Shown piece by piece: positions 11,901 through 21,787 of a stretch of DNA of 64,000 nt (within the stretch, counting starts at the first letter, position 1; each line of letters opens with the position of its first letter). The position numbers and the translations under genes were made by a program. Source of the DNA: Isoperla grammatica (taxonomy: Eukaryota > Arthropoda > Insecta > Plecoptera > Perlodidae); contig OX246746.1 of assembly GCA_945910005.1 (NCBI GenBank), forward strand, positions 33,193,409-33,257,408, in the 5' to 3' direction. The notes below the pieces were generated by a model. That model was not told where the DNA came from. It was given only the letters and a program-made list of their open reading frames with translations, and ran no database searches.

Positions 11901-14900
11901 CCAGCCCAGCCAGAAGATAGCCGGAGTAGAAAAAAACATAGCCTCGCCTAGCTTGAAGCTAGCTGATACGGGAGAAACATAGCTTAGCCTAGCTGGAAGC
12001 TAGCCGGGGCAGAAAGAACATAACAGTTAGAATCATAGCCTTGCATTACAAAAATAAGGTGCAAACGAAACATGAAACCTGCTTATTTGACAGGTAACGA
12101 ATAGCTAAGTGATGAATAGTATAATATAATGATGATAATAGTAAAATTGAATAACTAAGTGAAGTGATTACTATGGATGAAAAAATCGGTTATTTATACT
12201 TGCTATATATGTTTAAAAAGTTAATAGCTCGAGTAAAGTAATAATCTAGTGGTAGCCTGTGCTTAATTTCAGGGCGGACACGGCCACCTACTATTTTTCC
12301 TGGGGGGGGGGGGACGCGTTCGCCACTTATTTTTTTTGGAAAAGTCCTGATTAAAAAGTCAATACAATGTTGTAGTAAACTGCATAGCCTGTCTGTAGTT
12401 ACTGTACTAATGTGGCTACTGCACTTTTCCATATATCCTCCCTACTACTTGTTGACAAGATTATGCTGGCTAGATTGACAGGGGTAGGGGGAGATAAGTA
12501 TTTTGGGTTTCCTAAAGTCAAGCAGATGACAAGAAAAGATGATTTTTATTACAGAAAACAAGAAAGCGCAAGACACCTCTCAACCCCTCCCCCCCGACAT
12601 ACGTCCCGTTATTATCTTGGTTAGATCCTGCAATACAATGTTCGACGTTGGTAGTTGTATACATGTTGGGAAACAAAAGCTGATACGTGATTTATTAAGT
12701 AAAAGGAGGATAAAAGGAGTATAAATGGTATATAAGAGGGTGTATGTAGGGATGATGACATGACTGGGTGGCTAAAACACTAAATTGGGTGGGTCGCAGA
12801 AAAATGTGGGGGGGGGGGGGGAATCTCCCCCAATTCTCCCCTTTCCTACGTGCCTGGCTGCTTTAAAAAATGTAGCCAAAAACGAGCTAACCAGCAGCTC
12901 AAAAGGCAGCCAGCTAAGAACAAGCTGCTTGAGAAAACGTAGCCAGCCGAAAGCTAGCTAGCCAGCTACTCGAAAATCTTAGCCAGCGAACCTAGCCTGC
13001 AGCTCGCAAAAATGTAGCCAAAACCTAGCTAGCTTGCAGCTCGATAAAACGTAGCCAGCTAAGAAAAAGCTAGCCAGCTATTTGAAAAAACGTAGCCAGC
13101 CAGAAGCTAGTTAGCTGGCTGCTCGATAAAACGAGCCAGACCAAAGCTAGCTAGCCTGCAGCTTGACAAAACCTAGCCAAAAGCTAGCTAGCCGGCTGCT
13201 AAAAAAAACGCAGTTTGACGCATTCTACCCTAGCCTAGCCTAGTCAGATCTCTGCTACTTACAATAAACAAACATTACATTACATTACAAAAGTCATCAA
13301 ATAAATTGCCCATGGGCTGTATACAAAGTTTACAACGTGTCCATGGCCATGCACTACAGTTGAACACAATTAGGCACACGAAGGATACTTACCATTTGAC
13401 CCTAAATTCAAAAGTAATGGTAACTTTGTGCCAAAATGGCGGCCATCGGGGTCGTCACCATTCTCACCAGGAATGGATCGAGTGTCATCCTGTAACAAAG
13501 GATCATCGAGACAATTGAGATGGCTCAGCAATAACACATGACTCTAACTTGGGAGATAGTGGGGGGGAGGGGGTTGTTTCCAGCTAACATAATATTATGT
13601 GGCATCTTGTATAGGTGAAATTACTATCTATGGCACACTATTCCTGATTTAGCATTGCAACTATAGTCCTTTGCAAGGATCCTGTGGTCCTAGGATCCCG
13701 CCCACCTTCCCCTACCTCCCTCCATACCTCGACTCGCCGGCGCGAGCCAGCCGTGAGGGGTACCTTTGTTATCCCACCTGTCATCTTGACTGATGCGGAA
13801 GATAAAAATACAAATATAAAAATTGGGGTTTTTAACCAATCGAATCAATTTTTTGGTGACATGTTATTCGTGGCAAATCGAGATCCATGGGACATCTTGA
13901 ATTTTAGCGATCAGACAAAAATGAGGCCTTCTACGGACTTTGTTGAAATGAAACCCTCATATATGTTTAATTTCAACAAAGTCCGTAGAAGGCCTAATTT
14001 TTGTCCGATCGCTAAATTTCAAGATGTCCCATTGATTTCGATTTGCCACGAATAACATGTCATCAAAAAATTGATTCGATTGGTTAAAAACCCCAATTTT
14101 TATACTTGTATGTTTATCTTCCGCGTCAGTCAAGATGAAAGGTGGGATAGCAAAGGTACCCCTCGCGGCTGGCTCGCGCCGGCGAGTCGAGTTATGGAGT
14201 GAGGTAGGGGAAGGTGGGCGGGATCCTAGGACCACAGGATCCTTGCAAAGGACTTTAGTGATGTGGGTCGTAAAATTTATGGTCAGGTAAATTATCACAA
14301 ATTTGCCGACTATGGTGGTAAAATGGTAATTATTTAAATTTTCCTTAATTATATTCTATTGCCTTCTAGAATTTACAATTGATTGTGTCTCCAAATGTTA
14401 TGAACAGTTAATCCCAGATATTGGAAGCATGCCATAAACACTTATATTAGGTACCACAAACTTGCAGAGTACCGGTAGGCCTACAAGTATGTTCCTGGAT
14501 ATGGAATGAATGCATCCACCCCTCATTGCTGTTAGGAGAATTATAGGTCTCTCACAGCAAGAAGTAAGATAGTATCAGGACCGTCCACATTTAGTTTCCA
14601 ACTTAACAAGCACGAATCACTAACGTTTTTCCCGATAATCTAGTAGGCCCTACAATTTGGTTGCGGTAAGTTTTTTGACGGTAACGTACAAGAAAACGTG
14701 CAAGCAGGTTTCCGTCAAAAAACTTAACGCAACCAAATTGTACTAGACAATCGGGAAGAATGTTAATGATTCGCAATAAATAATACTAATACTAATTGTT
14801 AAGTTGGAAACTAATTGCGGGCAGTCCTGACTCCCCTGACACTATCTTACTTCTTGGTGTGAGTGTCCTTTAGAAGAATCTTACAACCTTGTACAAAAAA

Positions 14901-15404
14901 AGCAACAAATAAAATCACCTAGAACTTGCAGACATACCTAGTTCTGTAAACCAAAAGTGTTTTCTAAAAAAGAAGTCTTCTTTTTCAGAAAACACTTTAG
15001 GCCTAGTTTACATAGGGCCTAACTATCTACCAGTAGTACTTCTATTTCACTAGACAAAACGCTAAATCATTAATATGATTATTTTAACATATAAATTAAT
15101 CAATAGCCTGCATTATTACTATTAAGCTTGCATTGACAGTAAAATAAATGCAAGGTGGAATTAACACTCTTTTAATTTAGATATTAAATACTGTACATCA
15201 AGTCAACTTGGCTGAGGCAGGAAATGGTGATGGATAATGATGATGAAGCATGCTTAAGTTTACCATGCGCTCTACCACAATTTGTGAGTGAGCCTATGAG
15301 TGTATGATGGAAGGCTAATAAATTAAATTAAATTAAACTCTTTTTGCGTTACTTACCATCAGCGTTTCAGCTTCTGCAGGGAGAGTGTTCTCAGAAGAGT
15401 CCAT
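5976..15404 (-). CDS. Unrecognised five-exon gene; small basic-tailed protein with predicted coiled coil
   Basis: Five minus-strand exons join in frame to 160 codons. In transcription order: 15404-15357 (exon from 15413), 13489-13393, 10336-10248, 8325-8183 and 6081-5976, ending in TAA. Each boundary has AG/GT: acceptors ACTTACAG, TTGTTACAG, CTTGCAG, CTTGTAG and AATTTTAG; donors GTAAGT, GTAAGT, GTAAAG and GTAAGT. Phases agree at all four junctions (0, 1, 0, 2). The product starts MDSSENTLPAE. It has six serines at 65-70 followed by RKR, a charged helix at about 85-125 (ETREKRFKNLMEVIKRTAEL, then QQDISKKVHQL) suited to a coiled coil, and a basic tail RSRLRRR. The basic runs could be nuclear signals. 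I recognise no family. The ATG exon opens with an acceptor, so at least one upstream, perhaps non-coding, exon exists; 26421-26535 is one candidate. hAT, Harbinger-like, PLE, minisatellite and palindromic elements fill the introns. Confidence 0.72.
6363..8106. mobile_element. Non-autonomous hAT element in last intron of the minus-strand gene
   Basis: The ends are TAGAGGTGTGCGAGTAG and CTACTCGCACACCCCTA in inverse orientation (read as TACTCGCACACCCCTA at the right). AAAATAAC occurs directly on both sides (6355-6362 and 8107-8114), an 8-bp duplication. Subterminal TCGAGTCGAGTTCGAGTAG repeats occur near each end. Inside are an AGGCCT-rich inverted repeat (about 6600-6740 against 6865-6990) and a nested element at 7176-7827. 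No transposase frame is seen. Confidence 0.85.
7176..7827. mobile_element. PIF/Harbinger-like MITE nested in the hAT element
   Basis: The terminal inverted repeats read GGGTGTGTTCTTTGAAAC at both ends with at least 18 matching bases. The flanks duplicate ATT (7173-7175 and 7828-7830). A 3-bp A/T duplication with a GGG start is usual for PIF/Harbinger. It has no coding capacity. Confidence 0.7.
8665..9098. mobile_element. Short hAT-type MITE
   Basis: A 434-bp unit with the 8-bp duplication CTTCAAAC (8657-8664 and 9099-9106). The subterminal inverted motif is ATGTCATAGGGTA, inset by a few bases at the right end. The interior has a C14 run near 8891 and a G-rich run near 8985. It is non-coding. 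Confidence 0.75.
9140..9706. mobile_element. hAT-type MITE family B, copy 1
   Basis: It starts TAGTGATGACATCGGGTACC and ends CTCGATGTGTTCACTA, with GTTTCATA duplicated outside (9132-9139 and 9707-9714). ACCGGTTCC repeats occur near both ends. It is the same family as 15627-16331. Confidence 0.85.
9780..10060 (-). mobile_element. PLE terminal-repeat fragment
   Basis: It matches the terminal part of the second PLE at 45300-46245. Shared stretches include GACGTTTCGGCCAACT, AGCGTGAGTAGA, CATGATGCAGG, GCTGTCGTGGGTGGTG and GCTACCTGAGATTAAGG. It carries a hammerhead-like core on the minus strand (9879-9906) in which one core base has changed (GTTATCA). No coding part accompanies it. Confidence 0.75.
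9879..9906 (-). ncRNA. Degraded hammerhead-like core
   Basis: On the minus strand GTTATCA, a GACCAC...GTTGGCC hairpin and GAAACGTC. Compared with the intact-looking copy at 45375-45402, the GTGATCA box has G5 changed to T. Confidence 0.4.
10337..11740. other. Intron sequence with no supported gene
   Basis: It lies between the second and third exons of the minus-strand gene. A plus-strand 91-codon frame at 10649-10924 has no recognisable motif. A hAT-like right end (GGTTCGCACAACCCTA) is at 11525-11540, but I could not find its left partner. Confidence 0.4.
11741..13250. repeat. AGCTAGCC-rich minisatellite split by an insertion
   Basis: Imperfect units of about 40 bp built from GTAGCCAGCC, AAGCTAGCTAGC and GGCTGCTCGATAAAAC occupy 11741-12010 and 12860-13250. 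The 850 bp between them lack the motif and end CTTTCCTACGTGCCTG, the same terminus as the hAT element at 34987-36033. An element has therefore probably landed inside the array. Its left end is not resolved. Confidence 0.7.
13661..14258. repeat. Near-perfect 598-bp palindrome (foldback element)
   Basis: The two arms of about 288 bp are reverse complements with only scattered mismatches, closing on a loop of about 20 bp near 13960. The ends are CTATAGTCCTTTGCAAGG and CCTTGCAAAGGACTTTAG. The similar frames on the two strands come from the two arms reading the same way and are not a gene. Confidence 0.9.
14547..14867. repeat. Second inverted repeat, about 320 bp
   Basis: The left arm, with CTCACAGCAAGAAGTAAG and GACGGTAACG, mirrors the right arm, with CTTACTTCTTGGTGTGAG. 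The central loop is about 20 bp near 14700. Arms are moderately diverged, with a small extra stretch near 14780. Confidence 0.75.
14958..14999. repeat. Short perfect hairpin
   Basis: AAAGTGTTTTCTAAAAAAG and its near-exact complement CTTTTTCAGAAAACACTTT are separated by only a few bases. It could form a stem-loop in either strand's RNA. Function unknown. Confidence 0.7.
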
Positions 15405-15626
15405 TCTTTGCCTCTGTAAGTGTTAAATAAATATTATAAGCAATTTGCACTTGAAATAGGGTAGGCCCTACCATTATTTTCATAGCTGTTTCTTTTTCAA
15501 ATTTGTAGGCCTACAGATTGTCAGGTTAAATTGATACTCGTCAGCAACTGCTAATTAATTCCAAATCAGGGATTCTGCTATAATTTAGGGGTTTTACATA
15601 GGAGGCATACAAGTATTAATTTAACT

Positions 15627-16331
15627 TAGTGATGACATCGGGTACCCGGAAACCGGTTCCGGTTCCGACTTTTCACACCGGTTCTATTTTTTACGAAATA
15701 TGGGAACTACTTATGAGAAAGCGATGGTGTAGTGGCGAGTCCGCGCGCTCTGCTGTCACGTGATACGCACTGGCACTAGCAGGTTGGCAGCCGACACGCG
15801 ACATTCAAGTGGTGTTGATTTCATTTGGATTTATTTTGAGTTTAGACCGACAACATGAGTGCCTTGAGTGCTAAAAGGGCTAATTTATTTTTTGTTAATG
15901 CTACAATAATGCTATTTTTGTTTCAACAAAATGTTATTTAAAATTTGTAATAAATAAATAATTGATTTATTTAATTTGATAATCATTATTGCATTTCTTT
16001 TTAGTGTAACTACATATCAGCACCTTCTTCTTTTCTCACTCAGTCAGCTATACTAGGCCCATCCCAATAGCAGATTGCACAATTATAGGCCACGCGTGTT
16101 CAAGGACGCGCACATTGTTCGAACTTTGACGAATTATATTAAAGGGCACTTTTGATCTGCTGATTGTAAATTGTAACTTAAAAAAAAAAAAAAAAAAAAA
16201 AAATGGAAATATTAATACTAATACTAGATTACTAGTAGGCCTACTAACTTTTTCCTGCTCCAGAACCGGTTCCGAACCGGTTCCGGAGCGGAGGAACCGG
16301 TACGAAATTTTTGGGCTCGATGTCATCACTA
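15627..16331. mobile_element. hAT-type MITE family B, copy 2
   Basis: The termini are TAGTGATGACATCG and CGATGTCATCACTA, with the duplication ATTTAACT on both sides (15619-15626 and 16332-16339). It is about 140 bp longer than copy 1. The extra sequence lies to the left of the shared poly-A tract and includes CACGCGTGTTCAAGGACGCG. Confidence 0.88.
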
Positions 16332-16429
16332 ATTTAACTTATTAGAAACTATCTCAAAAAGAGCTGTTCTTTCCTGTCAGAGTTAAGTAAGAATGCTTTA
16401 ATCCTTGACAGCTATTAACCCATTCACTT

Positions 16430-16673
16430 CAACTATTGAAGTAGGCCTATATTCTTTCTTTTATCTTCATTTTCAAAAGTATTTGAATCAATCATGCTGT
16501 CCCGTCTGTCTTCCTATTTGGCTAAACATGATATTTTTAGCAATAGCCAACACGGCTTTCGTGTAAATAAATCAACAGCGACAGCCATATTCTCTCTACT
16601 ATCCCCCCTTTACTCAGTCCTTGACAATGGTGATAATGCCATAGGTTTATTCTATGACCTAAGTAAGGCTTTT
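16430..16673 (+). pseudogene. LINE reverse transcriptase, 5' part
   Basis: It encodes FSKVFESIMLSRLSSYL, then NSQHGFRVNKSTATA and IGLFYDLSKAF, the RT block running from the RPI region to the first catalytic Asp (D in YDLSKAF). It is frameshifted near 16480. The frame resumes at 23923 with DTLDHPLL, so the 7.2-kb element between them inserted exactly inside the RT active-site region. Confidence 0.85.
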
Positions 16674-17738
16674 GGGTCATTTCATTGAATATGGTCCAAG
16701 GGTGGTTGCTGACCCATCTCAGATATTTTTTTAACTTTTACCATTTGTTTCTATATGTGTTTGGACTCTAGCCCCAAATTTTTAGATTTTTTTTATGACT
16801 CACTAAAAAGGTACAGGCTTTAGAAGCCAGGCGGTCGCAGCAAAAATCACCATTATGGACTTCTGCGTTACATCGTGTAACTCGTAAACTATCCGTCCAA
16901 TCAGAACAGAGCACTGAACATGTTTAAAAGAGTCAGAACATTCCAAATGTGTTCCTAAAATAAAGTATATACCAGCCACATTGGTTCTATCGAAGGTCAA
17001 ACATCGATTTCGGAAATCATTTTTCCATCAAGTTTGAAGCTATATTACTTGAATTGATAGGGGTTGAAGATAAATGATTACTGTTTTTTTCTCCTTGCAC
17101 ATTGGGAATATATTTACCACGGGAAAAAATAATAACCCTTGTTTTTCTATCCCTAAATGGGTAAAAAAATCCCCAAAATGGGAAAAACTCAAATTTTGAC
17201 ATGTTCAAGGTCATGTATCTCCAATGGGGGTAAAGATAAAAATTGAAAATAAGGGAACATTTTGCCCTTATGAAGGTCTGTCAGTGACTAAAAATATTTG
17301 GGTTGTTATTCAACACGGTTTAGAAAATACAGCATTTAGAAAATCAGTCAAAACAACGTTACGCACATGTATTCTTATCGTAAGAAGTGTACTTACAATA
17401 GCTCATGAATCATGGTTGTCTGAAATACAGCAGAAAACAATAATATTGTTTCCTGGCTATGATTGATGGTTCTTCAACATTTCACTTGAACTTCGATTTC
17501 ATTAACGTGTCTATTTCTTCTTTTAAACGCTCGCTGATAGACTCGTTCGACTGGTCACAGTTAAAAGTTCCAGGGCGGGCAGTACTCATAGCATGTTTGT
17601 ATAAGGCACCCATGTCTTATCATTTCTTGTTAATTGGAATGATGTCATAGGTCCACGAGGGCTGAAGGAATGAACGTAGGCCTAATATTCGTCGTCTGCT
17701 TCCTAATGTTTTAGCATTTTCCCTAAATACCAACAGTC

Positions 17739-18644
17739 TTGTATAGGGTGATTAAGGGGGTGGAGGATGCTAAGTTGTTGCAGGATGATTTGAACAGGAT
17801 AGAGGAGTGGGTTGACGTTAATAGGATGGGTTTGAATGCAGGAAAGTGTTAAGTGGCTGGGTTCACGCGTAAATTAAAAGGGGATGCGAGAGTATTTTGT
17901 TGAGGGGGTAGTTCTAGAAAAAGTAAAGAAGTATAAGTATTTGGGAATTGTATTGACTATTGGCCGAAGATTTGGGATGGGGGGACCAGGTACAGGAAAG
18001 TGTAAGAAAGGGATATAGAACCTTAGGGTTTGTTGTGAGAAATTTGAAGGGAGCTAGTAGGGAGGTAAAGGATAGGGCCTACAAGACAGTGGTTCGGCCT
18101 ATATTGGAATATGGTGGTGCGGTGTGGGATCCATATAGGAAGGGGGAGGTCAGGGAATTAGAGAAGGTGCAGCATTGGGCGGCAAGGAAGGTTACAGGAC
18201 AAGTTAGGGGATGGAGGTATGAGGAAAATAGGTTAGGGAATGTTATAAGGGCTTATGATAGTGTTACAGCAATGCTAGGGGAACTTGGTTGGAAGTCCTT
18301 AGAGGAGAGACGGAGGAGTGATAGGATGTGTAATCTATATAGAGCAGCTAGGGGAAAAGAAGGGTGGGGGGAAATCCAGAGCAGGTTGCAAGGTGTATAT
18401 AAAGGGAGGGGGGATCATAATTGGAAGCTCCAACGTCAGGTAAAGAGACGTGATCGTGGTAGGTTTGGTTTTGTTGAGAGAACGGTTAGGGAATGGAATG
18501 AGTTACCCGAGGAGGTTGTTGAGTGCGAGTCAGTAAGGGAATTTAGAAATAGGTTGAAGGATAGGAGGTGATGAGGGAGGGTGGGGTGGGCGGAGGTTTG
18601 AATAGGTTGCCACTGGGTAGTTGTGGCCCATTTGCAGCTTTTAA
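17739..18644 (+). mobile_element. LINE 3' fragment inside the foldback left arm
   Basis: The 203-residue frame 17960-18571 is the C-terminal tail of a non-LTR ORF2. It runs AYKTVVRPILEYGGAVWDP, then LEKVQHWAARKVTG, LGWKSLEERRRSDRMCNLY, and GRFGFVERTVREWNELPEEV. Upstream 17760-17900 still reads LQDDLNRIEEWVDVNRMGLN in another frame, the RT thumb region. It is 5'-truncated. A related copy lies on the minus strand at 60207-60930. Confidence 0.85.
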
Positions 18645-20400
18645 AGGCGGCCCCACATGGGCGAACATGTCCCGAGAGATGCTCGTGAACCCCCCGTGAA
18701 CCGCAGGCTCGCGAGCATGCTAGCCCCCACACGGGAGCACAACATGCTCGTGAACAACGCCCCTAAAATCCTAAAAACCGCCTCAGTTGCGATAGTTCCT
18801 CGTGCTCGGTAGCACGCACGCACTATGACTCCAGTGCTATCGAAACATGCAATTGCTTGTGCTAGTATTATTATTTTACATATAAATACACAGAAGAAAA
18901 AGGGAACTCGAAAAATATGGGTTAAAGAATGGTTAAAAACTCGAGGATCGCATTCGCATATTGCATTAATCAACGAGTTAAGAGCATTTGCGCCAGAGGA
19001 TTTTAAAAACTATTTAAGGATGGATGATTGGCATTTTGATGAGTTGGAAGAGCTTGTGCGGCCACTTATCGAAAGAAATAACACAATCATGAGAGCTGCC
19101 ATTACGGTCACCGAGAGATTGGCCTTTCTCCAGAAATTTCTTGGGCGTATTTCTTAAATTTGTCATTTTTTAATTGATTTGAAATTGAATATTAATAAAT
19201 AAATAAATAAAATATTGAATAAATTGAATACCACGTATGACAGCGTCCTCCGCCTTGAAAAGAACTTTGGAGACCGGAGGACAAATAGGGATGCTTTCAT
19301 TTTACTTTTTAGAAAGTGTTCCTATTTGCCCTTGATGGTATGTTTAGCCCCAACCCCACAGAGCCAATGAGGTTAACATACGCTTTTGCTGCCGTATATG
19401 TATGGAGAAAGTTATAGAAACAACCATGAATTTCAGAAAAAATTGCATCGTAAAGTCAAGGGTACAAAACAACATAAACCACATAGAAAGCGACTTTCAT
19501 GCTGGGAGAACCATCTTGCTGGAAGACTATGATTGTTTGGGGAACTTCATTGTCAGTGTTGCGTGTGAATACTCTGCTACGTCAGAATCGTTTTATTAAA
19601 GGACATCGAAACCCTAGCTCTATTTAATATCCATAACATCTATTGATTTATTTTAAAAATTATAGTGAAAACTAGAACCCTCATACCCACTCCAGGAATT
19701 AGTTATAAATTATTTTCGAGTTGATAATATTCCCTTGAGCGCGGCCGTTTTTTATGGTCGTGACGTAGCATTTACTAGTCCCGTGCCGCTAGCATCGGCG
19801 GGAGACGCGATATGTCGTCCGCGCGTCTATTTACCCTGTCATAGCAAACGAACTATTAGCGGTAGCTCACTGAACTCAATTACACGTTAATCTGCAATGT
19901 TTTCTCGTCATACTCAATGCTTAAACGAGAAGAATATCTAACTTACGTAATGGGAAAAATTGATTTTAAATAAGCCAAGTTTTCCGTATTAACTCGCATA
20001 TTTCAAAGTCTGGTTAGTATATTTTGCAACGACATTGCATGTGTATTTTAAATTGTTAACCAGCATCAAAATATTATAATTTTGTATTTTAACAGTGCAT
20101 ATTACGTTTAATAGGACATAAGAACTGTGTGAAATGAGGATAATTTCGTTCATATCCAAATACTTCCAGTTCAAAATGTCTTGGAAATGGTCAGATGTTG
20201 ACAAGCAAGTGTGTGCAGCCCCCCACACGCTCACACATGCTCATGAGCATCGGTAAAATATCAAAACTTGTTGATGTCTTCCACGACAAGGTACAGCGTG
20301 TGTGAGCTATTCGTACCACCCCCCCACACGCTCACACATGCTCGCGAGCACGAAGTTCACGAACATGTCTCGAGACATGTTCGCCTGTGTGGAGGCTCCT
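18645..20400. mobile_element. PIF/Harbinger element, deleted
   Basis: The terminal repeats AGGCGGCCCCACATGGGCGA and, inverted, AGGAGCCTCCACACAGGCGA continue into GAACATGTC. TAA is duplicated outside (18642-18644 and 20401-20403). Subterminal GCTCGCGAGCATG-type motifs recur at both ends. Inside is the N-terminus of a Harbinger transposase but no DDE core. Confidence 0.85.
18825..19157 (+). pseudogene. Harbinger (HARBI1-type) transposase N-terminal remnant
   Basis: The 110-residue frame has the HARBI1-like start: KIWVKEWLKTRGSHSHIALI, then ELRAFAPEDFKNYLRMDDW, FDELEELVRPLIERNNTIMR, and AAITVTERLAFLQKFL. In this family the segment precedes the DDE nuclease and includes a helix-turn-helix-like part. 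The frame ends where the catalytic region should begin, so the element is non-autonomous. The Lys-rich KKKGTRK lies just before the conserved stretch, so the true start may be downstream of residue 1. Confidence 0.85.
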
Positions 20401-20403
20401 TAA

Positions 20404-21299
20404 GTGTTTAATCTTAATCTTACACACGCGACGTTATCGTACATTTTTATATCCATGGGGATAACTTTACACACAGTTTCTTCCATATAATTAATTGAAG
20501 CAGATGTGTTGCAAACTAGCATTGTACATGCCTACTCATCTTTTGGAAAAAAACAGTGTGATTTTCTTTAGTGCGAGATATGGCAAGAGCATGTTGAAAT
20601 CTTGTTGTAAGCGCAACTTTGTTAGTTTCAATTTCTTGTATCAATGTAGTTGTTCAATTTGTTCTCAATTTCTTCAACAGATGAACTGTTAAGATACCAA
20701 TGGAACCTATAGGCCTACTCAGCGGGTTACAACTGACAGATGTGTCTGACACACAGTACCACTGCAGTACATTAATTCTAGAAACATGTCATTAATCGAA
20801 TTAAAACTGTTGCTCCTAATGTAAACATGATTCGCTACTTTTCGGACGGGGCTACTGGACAGTACAAGAAACGGTAAAACTTCATAAATATTTTCAAACA
20901 TAAAATCAATTTTGGAATGGAAGTAGAGTGGCATTTAGCCTGAGGTACAGTGAAAAGGCTTGTTACAAAAGCAAGTCTTCAGCATAGTACATCCAACCAC
21001 ATCATGAAACCACAAGACATGTTCAGCTTAAGCAATAACAAAATTATAGGAATAACATTTCTCTATGTAGATTCGAAAGAAATTGAAACTAACAAAGTTG
21101 CGCTTACAATAAGATTTAACATGCTCTCGCTATACCTGGCACTAGAGCAAATCGCACTGTTTTATCCCCAAAGACGAGTATACAATGCTAGTTTGCAACA
21201 CATCTGCTTCTATTAATTATGTCATTTATGTGGATGAAACTGTGTGTAAAGTTATCCCCATGGACATAAAAATGTATGATAACGTCGCGTGTGTATATA
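20404..21299. repeat. Inner hairpin of the foldback element
   Basis: About 115-bp arms match inversely: the left arm includes ACACGCGACGTTATCG and AGCAGATGTGTTGCAAAC, and the right arm GTTTGCAACACATCTGC and ATAACGTCGCGTGTG. The core between the arms has no recognisable coding motif. Confidence 0.8.
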
Positions 21300-21787
21300 A
21301 TGACTGTTGGTATTTAGGGAAAGTGCTAAAACATTAGGAAGCAGACGACGACTATAAGGCCTACGTTAATTTCTTCAGCCCTCCCGGACCTATGACATCA
21401 TTCCAATTAACAAGAAATGATAAGACATGGGTGCTCTAAACAAACATGCTATGAGTACTGTCCGCCCTGGAACTTTCAACTGCGACCGGTCGAACGCATA
21501 ACATCAGCGAGCGTTTAAAAGAAGAAATAGACACGTTAATGAAATCGAAGTTCAAGTGAAATGTTGAAGAACCATCAATTATAGCCAGGAAACAATATTA
21601 TTGTTTTCTGCTGTATTTCAGATAATCATGGGCTATTGTAAGTACACTTCTTACGATAAGAATACATGTGCGTAACGTTGTTTTGACCGATTTCTAAATA
21701 CTGTATTTTCTAAACCGTGTTGAATAACAACCCACATTTTTTAGTCACTGACAGACCTACATAAGGGCAAAATATTCGCGTTTAAAC

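Noticed and set aside
13684..14298. Two frames of about 115-120 codons sharing sequence (SPTSLH, LTDAEDK)
   Set aside because: They are the two arms of one palindrome, so the apparent conservation is only arm identity.
20719..20934. 71-codon frame in the foldback core
   Set aside because: I considered it as a transposase remnant, but no catalytic or DNA-binding motif could be seen.
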